Positions 7,648 through 16,068 of a stretch of 64,000 bases of DNA are shown here, piece after piece. Each line of letters opens with the position of its first letter. The first letter of the stretch is position 1. Position numbers and translations under genes: made by a program. Origin of the DNA: Paeniglutamicibacter antarcticus_C (lineage in GTDB: Bacteria > Actinomycetota > Actinomycetes > Actinomycetales > Micrococcaceae); NCBI RefSeq assembly GCF_039544305.1, contig NZ_BAABLK010000023.1, forward strand, positions 1 through 64,000. The letters run 5' to 3'. Under the pieces are notes generated by a model. That model had not been told where the DNA came from. It did not search any database and saw only the letters and a list, made by a program, of their open reading frames with translations.

Positions 7648-9057
7648 CTAGAGCCCGTTGTTGTTCAAGCGTGACAAGAGCAACGCCTCGGCCAAAATCG
7701 CGTGTCGGAAGTCGCCCAGGTGCAGGGATTCGTTGGCCGAGTGCGCCCGAGAGTCGGGATCTTCGACCCCCGTGACCAGGATCTGCGCCGCAGGGAAGAC
7801 TTCCAACAGATCTGAGATAAACGGAATTGAGCCGCCGATCCCTGTTTCCACCGCAGGGACCCCCCACGCTTCGCCCAAGGCCCAAAGGCTCGCCTGCGCG
7901 GCGGCAGCGGAAGTGTCGGTGGAGAAGGACTGCCCGGCCTCCTCGGCATGCAACGTGACCTCTGCACCACCGAGGTCCTGGCTCATGATGTGCGCACGGA
8001 CGGCCTCGGCGGCGGCCTGCGGATCCTGGCCCGGTGCCACGCGCAGGCTGAACTTGAAGCGGGTGGAAGGCAACAAGGTATTGGAGGAGACCGCGACGGA
8101 AGGGATGTCCATGCCGATGATCGACAGTGCAGGCTTGTTCCAGAGCCGGTCGGCGATGTTGCCGCTGCCGGCAAGGCTCACCGAGTCCAACACCGAGGAG
8201 TCGGCGCGGAACGCCGACTCGGGATAGTCGACGGCGGCGCTTTCGTTGGAGACCAGGCCCTGGATCGCAACGTTGCCTTGGGCATCATGGAAAGTGGAGA
8301 TCAGGCGTGCCGCTACGGTCGGCGCATCGAGCACCGGTCCTCCGAACATCCCGGAGTGCACTGCATGGCCTAGGGTCCGTACCTCCACCACTCCCCCGAC
8401 CATTCCGCGCAGCGATGTGGTCAACGCCGGAACACCGACCTTCCAGTTGCTGGAATCGGCCACGACGATGACGTCGGCCTCAAGGCGGTCCCGGTGCGTC
8501 TCCAGGAAATTGCGGAAGCTTGGGGAACCGGCTTCCTCCTCCCCTTCGAGGAAGAACGTGACTCCGAGACCGAAGTCGGAAACTGTTTCGAGCACCGCAC
8601 GCAGTGCGGCGATATGCACCATGATGCCGGCCTTGTCATCGGCGGCACCTCGCCCAAAGAGCCGGCCGTCGATCTCGGTGGCCTCAAAAGGCTTGGTGTT
8701 CCACAGCTCTTCGTCGCCCGGAGGCTGTACGTCATGGTGCGCGTAGAGCAGGATGGTGGGCTTGCCGTCCCGGGCCGGACGGTTGGCCACAATGGCAGGT
8801 CCACCCATGGTGCCGTCTTCGGCGGGCACGCGCAGGATATCAACCTGTTCCATTCCAGCCTCGCGCACCAGCTGCTCCACTGCTTCGGCACTGCGGTCCA
8901 GTTCGCTGGCATCGAAGGATTCCCAGGCGATTCCGGGAATCGCGACCAGCTTGCTCAGTTCCAAAACGATGCGGTCGAAGTCCCTATCGACGTGTGCGCT
9001 CAACTTATCGCGGTCCACGCCGAAAGACGCCGTGTTGGAGGTGTTATTGGTAGTCAT
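7648..9057 (-). CDS. M20-family dipeptidase
   Basis: This is a zinc-dependent cytosolic peptidase of 469 residues. Metal-binding motifs are visible in YAHHDVQPPGD, GRGAADDKAG and GEEEAGSP, matching the M20 catalytic Asp, general-base Glu and zinc ligands. A dimerisation domain occupies roughly residues 200-330. The frame is open to 9111, but the ATG at 9057 is chosen because a -10 box TAGGCT (9065-9070) ends 7 nt before it, implying a leaderless transcript. The divergent DUF3043 gene starts 70 bp away. The substrate is not predictable from sequence. Confidence 0.88.
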   Translation of the reverse strand: MTTNNTSNTASFGVDRDKLSAHVDRDFDRIVLELSKLVAIPGIAWESFDASELDRSAEAVEQLVREAGMEQVDILRVPAEDGTMGGPAIVANRPARDGKPTILLYAHHDVQPPGDEELWNTKPFEATEIDGRLFGRGAADDKAGIMVHIAALRAVLETVSDFGLGVTFFLEGEEEAGSPSFRNFLETHRDRLEADVIVVADSSNWKVGVPALTTSLRGMVGGVVEVRTLGHAVHSGMFGGPVLDAPTVAARLISTFHDAQGNVAIQGLVSNESAAVDYPESAFRADSSVLDSVSLAGSGNIADRLWNKPALSIIGMDIPSVAVSSNTLLPSTRFKFSLRVAPGQDPQAAAEAVRAHIMSQDLGGAEVTLHAEEAGQSFSTDTSAAAAQASLWALGEAWGVPAVETGIGGSIPFISDLLEVFPAAQILVTGVEDPDSRAHSANESLHLGDFRHAILAEALLLSRLNNNGL

Positions 9058-9064
9058 GGTTGAA

Positions 9065-9121
9065 AGCCTACAACCGGCCCGTGTGCCCGATGCCAGCGGC
9101 TTGCCGCTCAACGGCTAGACT
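9065..9121. promoter_or_regulatory. divergent leaderless promoters (M20 peptidase / DUF3043)
   Basis: On the minus strand TAGGCT (complement of 9065-9070) lies 7 nt before the ATG at 9057. On the plus strand TAGACT (9116-9121) lies 6 nt before the GTG at 9128. In both cases the transcription start would fall on or next to the start codon. The -35 elements are weak. Confidence 0.5.
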
Positions 9122-9127
9122 GGAGGG

Positions 9128-9709
9128 GTGTTTGGACGCAAGAAAGATCAGGCAGCTTCCACGGGAGCGCCCACAGAAGAGACCACAAAGCCCGTCGGCA
9201 AGAATGCCCCTACCCCGAAGCGCAGTGCGCAGCAGGCGCAAAACCAGCGCCCTTTGGTGCCCTCGGACCGCAAGGCCGCGCGCTCCGCTGAGCGTGCCCA
9301 GAGAGTCGAGGCGCAGAACCGCATGCGGCTGGCGAACGAGACCGGCGACGAGCGTTTCATGGCCGCCCGTGACCGCGGCCCGCAGAAACGCTTTGCCAGG
9401 GACTACGTCGACCGTCGGTTCATGGTCGGGGAGTATCTCATGTTCGCGGTGTTCGCGTTCCTGATCATCTCGTTGAGCCTCTCTAGGTTCCCGCAGGTCA
9501 CGATGAACATCACCTATGCGTTATGGGTCCTGGTGGCAGCGGTGGCAATTGACTCCTTCATCATGTCCCGCGGACTGAAGAAGGCCTTGGTTGCTCGCCA
9601 CGGTTCGGTGGATCGCGGCGTGATGTACTACGGGATAATGCGCGGACTGCAGTTCCGCAAGATGCGACTGCCCAAGCCCCAGGTTCGCCGCGGGGAAGAC
9701 CCCCGATAG
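9128..9709 (+). CDS. DUF3043 membrane protein
   Basis: This is a conserved actinobacterial protein of unknown function, 193 residues. The first ~100 residues are charged and rich in Lys/Arg/Gln, probably cytoplasmic. Two hydrophobic segments follow (about 106-124 and 131-150), then a basic tail ending in RRGEDPR. The GTG start has GGAGGGG immediately next to it, too close for a normal ribosome-binding site, so translation is probably leaderless. A strong terminator follows the stop. Family assignment rests on remembered sequence character; no catalytic motif is visible. Confidence 0.8.
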   Translation: MFGRKKDQAASTGAPTEETTKPVGKNAPTPKRSAQQAQNQRPLVPSDRKAARSAERAQRVEAQNRMRLANETGDERFMAARDRGPQKRFARDYVDRRFMVGEYLMFAVFAFLIISLSLSRFPQVTMNITYALWVLVAAVAIDSFIMSRGLKKALVARHGSVDRGVMYYGIMRGLQFRKMRLPKPQVRRGEDPR

Positions 9710-9742
9710 AAGCCATGCAAACGCGTTCACGATAACCACACC

Positions 9743-9800
9743 AAAGCGTGTGGCCCCGGATCCGGAATCATGTTCCAGGACCGGGGCCACACGCTTTTTT
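9743..9800. terminator. bidirectional terminator, DUF3043 / pyrD
   Basis: A perfect 17-bp stem (9743-9759 with 9781-9797) is followed by a T-run (9795-9800) on the plus strand. On the minus strand the stem is followed by TGGTG, weaker. It lies between the convergent DUF3043 and pyrD genes. Confidence 0.9.
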
Positions 9801-9837
9801 GTTGGTTGTCCCGGGCCGTCCGCAGCCAGGGGTCCTG

Positions 9838-10929
9838 CTACTTCCGGGCCAGGGAACCGCCCTGGGAGATGACCCGGGCCAGGGCCTTGTTGATCCGGCG
9901 GACCCAGAACGGTCCTTCATAGAGAAATGCGGTGTAGCCCTGGACCAGGTCTGCGCCGGCCTGCAGGCGTTCGATGACGTCTTCGGGGCTGTCGACCCCT
10001 CCCACGGAAATGATCGTCATCCCGGCGGGCACCTTTTCACGCAACACCTTGAGCACCGCCAGGGAGCGGGCTTTCAGCGGGGCACCGCTCAGTCCCCCGG
10101 CGCCCAGCTCGGCAACCTTGAAGGCATCGGTGCTCAGCGGCTCACGGGCAATGGTGGTGTTGGTGGCGATGATGCCGTCCAGGCCCAGTTCGGTGGCCAG
10201 CGTGGCCACCTCTTCGATGTCCTGATCGGCCAGGTCCGGTGCGATCTTCACCAGCAACGGGAGGTGTCCCCCGGCAACGCGGTCGGCCTCGGCCCGCACC
10301 GCTTGAAGCAGGGGGCGCAGCGTTTCCGCGCCTTGGAGCAGTCGCAGGCCCGGGGTGTTCGGCGAAGATACGTTGACTACCAGGTAGTCGGCATGGGCTG
10401 CCAGTTCGCGGGTGGAGACGAGGTAGTCCTCAACGGCATCGGCAAGTTCAACGGTCTTGGTCTTGCCGATGTTCACCCCGATGACCGGACGATGCGTGCC
10501 AAAGCGCTCGGACAAGGCCAGGCGCGCGGCACGGATCCTCGGGGCCACGGCCCGGGCCCCGTCGTTGTTGAATCCCATCCGGTTGATCACGGCTCCGTCT
10601 TGGACCAGGCGGAAGAGCCGGGGCTTGTCGTTGCCGGGCTGGGCCGAACCGGTGATCGTCCCGACCTCCACATGGCCGAAGCCAAGGTCGGCCAATGCCA
10701 GTATCCCTGCGCCTTCCTTGTCGAACCCCGCAGCCAGGCCGAAGGGTGAAGGGAACTCGATGCCCATCACGTTGCGGCGCAACGAAGCATCCGGGGCGCA
10801 CATCCGCCGGGCAATTGCGGACACGCCGAACTTTTCCGCCAGCCGCAGGGCATCGAAGGATAAGTGGTGTGCCTTCTCGGGATCCATCTTCGTGAAAACG
10901 AGCCGGAAAATCGTGGGGTAGATGCGCAT
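9838..10929 (-). CDS. pyrD: dihydroorotate dehydrogenase, quinone-dependent (class 2)
   Basis: It oxidises dihydroorotate to orotate at the membrane, passing electrons to quinone; fourth step of UMP synthesis. The protein is 363 residues. The N-terminal helices (MRIYPTIFRLVF) are the class 2 membrane-association region. A TIM barrel binds FMN, and NVSSPNTPGLR carries the catalytic Ser. The start ATG at 10929 is preferred, although the frame is open to 11292 across the divergent hydrolase gene. It is separate from the main pyr operon at the other end of the window. Confidence 0.95.
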   Translation of the reverse strand: MRIYPTIFRLVFTKMDPEKAHHLSFDALRLAEKFGVSAIARRMCAPDASLRRNVMGIEFPSPFGLAAGFDKEGAGILALADLGFGHVEVGTITGSAQPGNDKPRLFRLVQDGAVINRMGFNNDGARAVAPRIRAARLALSERFGTHRPVIGVNIGKTKTVELADAVEDYLVSTRELAAHADYLVVNVSSPNTPGLRLLQGAETLRPLLQAVRAEADRVAGGHLPLLVKIAPDLADQDIEEVATLATELGLDGIIATNTTIAREPLSTDAFKVAELGAGGLSGAPLKARSLAVLKVLREKVPAGMTIISVGGVDSPEDVIERLQAGADLVQGYTAFLYEGPFWVRRINKALARVISQGGSLARK

Positions 10930-10977
10930 GAACCCCAGTCTTCCCGGTCTCCGGGCCCCAAACAACTTCAAGTTCGT

Positions 10978-10983
10978 TATGCT
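10978..10983 (+). promoter_or_regulatory. -10 box of a leaderless hydrolase transcript
   Basis: TATGCT at 10978-10983 ends 6 nt before the ATG at 10990. There is no ribosome-binding site in the short gap, which fits a leaderless mRNA. Confidence 0.45.
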
Positions 10984-10989
10984 CAACAC

Positions 10990-12192
10990 ATGTCGTCTGC
11001 ATCCTCGCTCGGAGCCCTCCCCGTGCCACTGCTGGAGAACGATCCAAGCGTCACATGGCCAGACTGCTCCAAGACCACGGTGCCCGGGGTTTGGGAACCG
11101 GACATCCTGGGCGAGGGATACACCTACACCACGCTGCCGCTCGGAGAGGACTACGAAGGAGAACTTTGTGCCACCTTGGTCCACTACCAGCCACCTTCCC
11201 GACGGCCGGCACATGTCAGGGAAACGCGACGGTCGCCGTTGCCCGATGTTCTTCACCGCCTCTTTAGTCCAGTCCGAGCGGGCGCACCGCACCCGGGAGG
11301 CCGAGAATCGATGAGATCCAGAGGCTCAGTTGGCTTCGTGCTGGCGCTGCACGGTTGGAGCGACTACTTCTACAACACCGAACTGGCAAAGTATTGGACA
11401 GATCACGGGTACAGTTTCTACGCACTGGATTTCCGGAGGTATGGTCGAAGCCTGCGGGCCCACCACCTCAACCCAGGTTTCACGTCCGACCTTGGGGAAT
11501 ACGACGCGGATCTCGAAGCAGCCTTGGCGATGATCCGTTCATTGGAAGCCCCAGACACCCCGGGAGTATGTGTGGCGCACTCCACCGGTGGGCTGGTGGC
11601 CAGCCTCTGGGTCAACAGGTTCCCCAAGGCATTCAACGCGCTGATCCTGAACAGCCCATGGCTGGAAATGCAGGGCAGCTACATGGTTCGGTACGCGGCG
11701 CAGGGAGTTGTCGAACCCCTGGCATGGTTGCGTCCACGCGCCAAGCTGCACCTGCCTGAATCGGACGGCTACTGGCGATCCCTCAGCGCCCTGGCGCATG
11801 GCTCCTGGGACCTGCATCCCCTATGGCGGCCGCCGTGCTCGTTTCCCGTCACCGCAGGGTGGATCGCTGCGGTGCTTGCCGGGCACCGGGAGGTCGCGCA
11901 CGGTCTGGACATCAAGATCCCGGTCCTCGTGCTCACCTCCAAATCAACGCGCCTGGGTACGACATACGACGAGGCAATGCTGCACCACGACTCCGTCCTG
12001 GAGGTCAGGGTGGTGCGTGAGCGTTCGCTGGGACTCGGGGCAGAAGTCACCAACGCCGTGATCGACGGATCAATGCATGACGTGTTTTCGTCCCTGCCCA
12101 GGCCACGGGCGCTCGCCTATGCCGCGATCGACCGCTGGGGCATCGGATACCTTCCGGGACGCCGCGGACGCCGTAGAGCTGACAGACGGTAG
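10990..12192 (+). CDS. alpha/beta hydrolase (serine lysophospholipase-like)
   Basis: The 400-residue protein has the alpha/beta hydrolase order: an oxyanion-hole region ALHGWSDYFYN, a nucleophile elbow in VAHSTGGLVAS (Ser of HSTGG) and a late His in DGSMHDVFSS. It resembles the serine aminopeptidase S33 / monoglyceride lipase group, but the substrate cannot be assigned. A stretch of about 40 basic and proline-rich residues between about 70 and 110 is unusual. The C terminus is Arg-rich (RRGRRRADRR). It is divergent from pyrD, with start codons about 60 bp apart. Confidence 0.8.
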   Translation: MSSASSLGALPVPLLENDPSVTWPDCSKTTVPGVWEPDILGEGYTYTTLPLGEDYEGELCATLVHYQPPSRRPAHVRETRRSPLPDVLHRLFSPVRAGAPHPGGRESMRSRGSVGFVLALHGWSDYFYNTELAKYWTDHGYSFYALDFRRYGRSLRAHHLNPGFTSDLGEYDADLEAALAMIRSLEAPDTPGVCVAHSTGGLVASLWVNRFPKAFNALILNSPWLEMQGSYMVRYAAQGVVEPLAWLRPRAKLHLPESDGYWRSLSALAHGSWDLHPLWRPPCSFPVTAGWIAAVLAGHREVAHGLDIKIPVLVLTSKSTRLGTTYDEAMLHHDSVLEVRVVRERSLGLGAEVTNAVIDGSMHDVFSSLPRPRALAYAAIDRWGIGYLPGRRGRRRADRR

Positions 12193-12201
12193 ACGCAGCT
12201 G

Positions 12202-13014
12202 CTACGCGTCGGCAGCAGGCTTATCAATCGCTCCGCCGTAGCGGCGATCCCGGCTGGCGTATTCCTGGACGGCGGCCCAGAGGGTCGTGCGGTCCACGTC
12301 GGGCCACAATTCATCGATGAAGACCATTTCAGCGTAGGCGGACTGCCACAGCAGGAAGTTCGAGGTGCGCTGTTCGCCGCTGGTGCGCAGGAACAGGTCG
12401 ACATCGGGCATCTCGGGCTCGTCCAGGTGCTTAGCCACCGTTTTCTCGGTGACTTGGGACGGCTTCAGGGTCCCGGCGGCGACCTGCTCGGCAATCGCGC
12501 GTACCGCATCCGCGATTTCCGCCCGGCCCCCGTAGTTCACGCACATGGTCAGCTGGCAGCTTTGGTTCCCGGCAGTGAGCTCCTCGGCGGCTTTGAGCTC
12601 GTTGACCACCGAGCGCCAGAGCCGTGGCTCGCGCCCGGCCCAACGGATCCGCACGCCCCAGCCGTTGAGCGTGTCGCGTTGCCGGCGCAGCACGTCGCGT
12701 GAGAAGCCCATCAGGAAGCGCACCTCCTCGGGGCTGCGCTTCCAGTTCTCTGTGGAGAACGCGTAGACAGAGACGTACTTGATGCCCATCTGCACCGCGC
12801 CGGCCATCACATCCAGCAGCGCCGCCTCACCCGCCCGGTGGCCCTCGGTGCGGGCCAGTCCGCGCTGGTTGGCCCAGCGACCGTTGCCATCCATCACGAT
12901 CGCCACGTGCTGTGGCACCAATAGGGGTTGGATGCGTGGCATCGGTGCATCCTGCGGACGAAGCGCGGGGACTCTTGGTCCTGGTTTGCCGGTGATCTTG
13001 GGGGTCTTGCTCAT
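12202..13014 (-). CDS. uppS: isoprenyl transferase (cis-prenyl diphosphate synthase)
   Basis: It condenses isopentenyl diphosphate units in cis to build the polyprenyl carrier lipid for cell-wall synthesis. The 270-residue protein carries the signature VIVMDGNGRWA-like motif with catalytic D42, plus YAFSTENWKR, and the RTSGEQRTSNFL diphosphate-binding stretch. An N-terminal extension of about 25 residues is proline-rich. Its ATG overlaps the recO stop by 4 nt (ATGA), so both are co-transcribed. Product chain length (decaprenyl or other) cannot be told from sequence. Confidence 0.95.
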   Translation of the reverse strand: MSKTPKITGKPGPRVPALRPQDAPMPRIQPLLVPQHVAIVMDGNGRWANQRGLARTEGHRAGEAALLDVMAGAVQMGIKYVSVYAFSTENWKRSPEEVRFLMGFSRDVLRRQRDTLNGWGVRIRWAGREPRLWRSVVNELKAAEELTAGNQSCQLTMCVNYGGRAEIADAVRAIAEQVAAGTLKPSQVTEKTVAKHLDEPEMPDVDLFLRTSGEQRTSNFLLWQSAYAEMVFIDELWPDVDRTTLWAAVQEYASRDRRYGGAIDKPAADA

Positions 13015-13763
13015 GTTCGCTCCACGAGTTTAAGGGATTTGACCACGCGTTCAAGGTGGAATTGCAGGTAATTGGCAACGATTGGCGCCGCCTGGGCGCG
13101 TGTTGCGCCATCGGCGCCATCAACGGTCTCCCAGTCTCCGGCAAGCAAGGCGGCCAGCAAGGTGACCGTCGCCGGTGACGGAGACATGGATCCGGGAGGA
13201 CGGCAATCATGACAGACCACCCCGCCCAAGGGCACGTTGACCGCCCGGTGCGGTCCCGCTGCGCCGCACCGTACGCAATGGGTGAAGCTCGGGGCCCAAC
13301 CGGCGGCCGCCAGGGCGCGCAAGAGGTAGGAGTCCAGCACCGTACCCGGTTCGTGGCCGCCGCGGGCAAGGGTGGCCAAGGCGCCATGCAGCAATCTGTA
13401 TTGCGCACCGAGGGAATCGGCATCGGCATCGGTGAGCCGTTCGGCGGTTTCAAGCATCGCCGCCCCGGCGGTATAAGCGGGATAGTCGGCCACCAATGCC
13501 TGCCCGTACGGGTGGCGCAGCTGCGCCTGGATGATGGTGTGCAGGGAACGCCCGGCAACGATCTGCGCCTCGACCTCCATGAACGGCTCGAGCGTGGCAC
13601 CCATCCTTGACCGGGTGCGCCGCACGCCCTTGGCCACGGCGCGCAGCACCCCGAACTCGGGACTCAGCAACGTGATGATCCGGTCCGCTTCCCCCAGTTT
13701 GTGGGTGCGCAGGACAATACCGCGGGTGCGGTAGCTTTTCGCTGCAAATGATGAACGTGGCAC
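13011..13763 (-). CDS. recO: DNA repair protein RecO
   Basis: RecO loads RecA onto gapped DNA in the RecFOR recombination pathway. The N-terminal OB fold begins at YRTRGIVLRTHKLGEADRI. A zinc-finger-like region has CVRCGAAG and a second pair CHDC (C-x2-C, C-x2-C). Length (250 residues) is normal. A GTG at 13763 (VPRSSFAAKSY) is chosen over the upstream ATG at 13784 because the conserved family N terminus begins there. It overlaps uppS by 4 nt. Confidence 0.9.
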   Translation of the reverse strand: MPRSSFAAKSYRTRGIVLRTHKLGEADRIITLLSPEFGVLRAVAKGVRRTRSRMGATLEPFMEVEAQIVAGRSLHTIIQAQLRHPYGQALVADYPAYTAGAAMLETAERLTDADADSLGAQYRLLHGALATLARGGHEPGTVLDSYLLRALAAAGWAPSFTHCVRCGAAGPHRAVNVPLGGVVCHDCRPPGSMSPSPATVTLLAALLAGDWETVDGADGATRAQAAPIVANYLQFHLERVVKSLKLVERT

Positions 13764-13849
13764 GTAACCAATGATCCCAGACAAAGCGCGGAGGTCGGTG
13801 CACGGGCGTACGCCCGTGCACCGACCTCCATGGCGTGGAACCCGAAGCC

Positions 13850-15592
13850 CTAGGCGATGTCGCGCACCGCACGGTTGACCGCGGAGATCACGGCCTTGAG
13901 CGAGGAGATGGTGGTGTTGGTGTCAACGCCCACTCCCCAGAGCACCCGCTCACCCACGGCGCATTCGACGTAGGCCGCCGCAGCGGCGTTTCCGCCCTCG
14001 GAAAGCGCATGTTCGGTGAAGTCCAGCACCCGCGCGTCAACGCCCTCGGCGCCGAGGATCTGCACCAACGCGTTGATCGGGCCGTTGCCGGTGGCCGATC
14101 GGCGATGCGGTACACCGTCGATGACCAAGGTTGCGGTGAGTTCGAAACTGCCGTCCTCGGCGGTGTCGGCGGTCACGGAGCCGAGCTTGAAGCGGCCCCA
14201 CTCCTCGCCGTTGGATCCCTCGGTCACCGGCAGGTACTCGTCCTGGAAGGCTTCCCAGATCGCGGCCGAGGAAACCTCCCCGCCCTCGCCCTCGGTCTTG
14301 CGCTGGATGACGCCTGAGAACTCGATTTGTGCGCGGCGCGGCAAATCCAGGGAGTGCTCGCTCTTGAGCAGGTACGCGACCCCGCCCTTGCCGGACTGCG
14401 AGTTCACGCGGATCACTGCCTCGTAGGAGCGTCCGATGTCCTTGGGATCCACCGGCAGGTACGGGACCGCCCATTCGATTTCATCCACGGTCTTCCCGGC
14501 GGCCTTTGCATCGGCCTCCATGACCTCGAAGCCCTTCTTGATGGCATCCTGGTGGGAGCCGGAGAACGCGGTGAAGACCAGGTCCCCGCCGTAGGGGGAA
14601 CGTTCGGGAACAGGCAGCTGGTTGCAGTATTCGACCGTCCGGCGGATCTCGTCCATGTCGGAGAAATCGATCTGCGGGTCGATGCCCTGGCCGAACAGGT
14701 TCATGCCCAGGGTGATCAGGTCGACGTTGCCGGTGCGCTCACCGTTGCCGAACAGGCATCCTTCGATGCGGTCGGCCCCGGCGAGGTAACCGAGCTCGGC
14801 GGCTGCAACCCCGGTGCCACGGTCGTTGTGCGGGTGCAGCGAGAGTACGATCGACTCGCGGTTTTGAAGGTTCCGGTGCATCCACTCGATCGAGTCTGCG
14901 TAGACGTTCGGGGTAGCCATTTCGACGGTCGCCGGCAGGTTCAGGATCATCTTGTTCTCCGGGGACGCCTCCAACACCTCAGCCACGGCGTCCGAGACGC
15001 GCTTTGCGTACTCCAGTTCGGTTCCGGTGAAGGACTCCGGGGAGTACTCGTAGGTGATCCTGGTGCCGACCATCTGTTCTTCGAACTTCTTGCACAGCCG
15101 TGCCCCGGTCAATGCAATGTCGAGGATCCCGTCCTGGTCCTGATTGAAAACCACGCGGCGCTGGAGCACCGAGGTGGAGTTGTAGAGGTGGACGATTGCC
15201 TGCTTGGCGCCCTCGAGTGATTCATAGGTGCGCTGGATCAGGTGTTCGCGGGCCTGGGTGAGGACCTGGATCGTGACGTCCCCGGGAATCCGGTCCTGCT
15301 CAATGAGCTGGCGGACGAAGTCAAAGTCCGTCTGCGAGGCGGAGGGGAAACCTACCTCGATCTCCTTGAAGCCCATCTTCACCAGCAGGTCGAACATCTT
15401 GTGCTTGCGCTCGGGACTCATAGGGTCGATGAGCGCCTGATTGCCGTCGCGCAGGTCAACAGCGCACCATCGAGGGGCGGAGGTGATGTAATTGTCCGGC
15501 CACGTGCGATCGGGCAGCGAGACGTTGATCTGGTCCTGGAAGGGCACATATTTGTGGATGGGCATTCCAGAGGGCTTTTGCATGTTTTGCAT
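13850..15592 (-). CDS. leuA: 2-isopropylmalate synthase
   Basis: It catalyses the first committed step of leucine synthesis: acetyl-CoA plus 2-ketoisovalerate. The 580-residue protein has the HMGL-like TIM barrel with DLRDGNQAL (metal and substrate binding) and a conserved HPHNDRGT region, followed by the C-terminal LeuA dimerisation/feedback domain from about residue 440. The longer actinobacterial N terminus is present. The ATG at 15592 is preferred; ATGs at 15583 and 15565 are possible. A Leu-rich leader peptide lies about 85 nt upstream, indicating control by leucyl-tRNA supply. Confidence 0.95.
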   Translation of the reverse strand: MQNMQKPSGMPIHKYVPFQDQINVSLPDRTWPDNYITSAPRWCAVDLRDGNQALIDPMSPERKHKMFDLLVKMGFKEIEVGFPSASQTDFDFVRQLIEQDRIPGDVTIQVLTQAREHLIQRTYESLEGAKQAIVHLYNSTSVLQRRVVFNQDQDGILDIALTGARLCKKFEEQMVGTRITYEYSPESFTGTELEYAKRVSDAVAEVLEASPENKMILNLPATVEMATPNVYADSIEWMHRNLQNRESIVLSLHPHNDRGTGVAAAELGYLAGADRIEGCLFGNGERTGNVDLITLGMNLFGQGIDPQIDFSDMDEIRRTVEYCNQLPVPERSPYGGDLVFTAFSGSHQDAIKKGFEVMEADAKAAGKTVDEIEWAVPYLPVDPKDIGRSYEAVIRVNSQSGKGGVAYLLKSEHSLDLPRRAQIEFSGVIQRKTEGEGGEVSSAAIWEAFQDEYLPVTEGSNGEEWGRFKLGSVTADTAEDGSFELTATLVIDGVPHRRSATGNGPINALVQILGAEGVDARVLDFTEHALSEGGNAAAAAYVECAVGERVLWGVGVDTNTTISSLKAVISAVNRAVRDIA

Positions 15593-15675
15593 TTCAAGGG
15601 GCCTTTTCTGTGGTGGTGAGAAGGTAGGCCGTGACAATGGGTGACTCCGCAGCGAGGGGTCGGCCGAAGGACGCG

Positions 15676-15732
15676 TTAGAGTCCTGTGTGGTTCTCGCCG
15701 CGGCGGCTTAGGAGAAGTAGTCCGAAATGCAT
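15676..15732 (-). CDS. leuL: leuA leader peptide (leucine attenuator)
   Basis: A complete 18-codon frame encodes MHFGLLLLSRRGENHTGL. Four consecutive Leu codons (CTA CTT CTC CTA) include the rare CTA twice, which is typical of attenuator leaders. A -10 box TACGTT (complement of 15739-15744) ends 6 nt before the ATG, so the mRNA may start at the leader itself; GAGAAG just before the ATG could alternatively be a ribosome-binding site. Leu-rich leaders before leuA are known in actinobacteria. No T-rich terminator follows; the arms GGCCT and AGGCC just before the leuA start could instead mask translation initiation. Confidence 0.75.
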   Translation of the reverse strand: MHFGLLLLSRRGENHTGL

Positions 15733-16068
15733 CTTCTCAACGTAGCACCGCAGCCGGGCTGCCCGTGATTTGTCGAACAATTATTGCGGGGCCTTGTCAC
15801 AAAACCTCGAGTGTTCGGACCGCTGACGCAACAGGCACGCCGGGTCGGGACTAGCTTGCCGCCATGCATAGCTGTGGGGTGAGCCAAACACATGCATGGT
15901 CTCTGACGAGGACTTCCCTCAACACACAAACGGCGCTGCTTGGGTTGGACGGCAACGAGCGTGAGGATGGAAATATATATTTGCATGGACCTGCTCGAAT
16001 CAACGGTGGGACTCGTAGAATTAGGAGCCCCAGGCCACCGGCCTGACTGGCATGGCTTGGGAAGTAAC
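15733..16068. other. divergent intergenic region, leuA leader / ICL-family gene
   Basis: These 336 bases hold the leuA leader promoter (TACGTT, complement of 15739-15744). AT-rich sequence around 15970-15985 (AAATATATATTTGCATGG) may contain the plus-strand promoter. No other gene is supported here; the open frames crossing it are extensions of neighbours. Confidence 0.5.
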
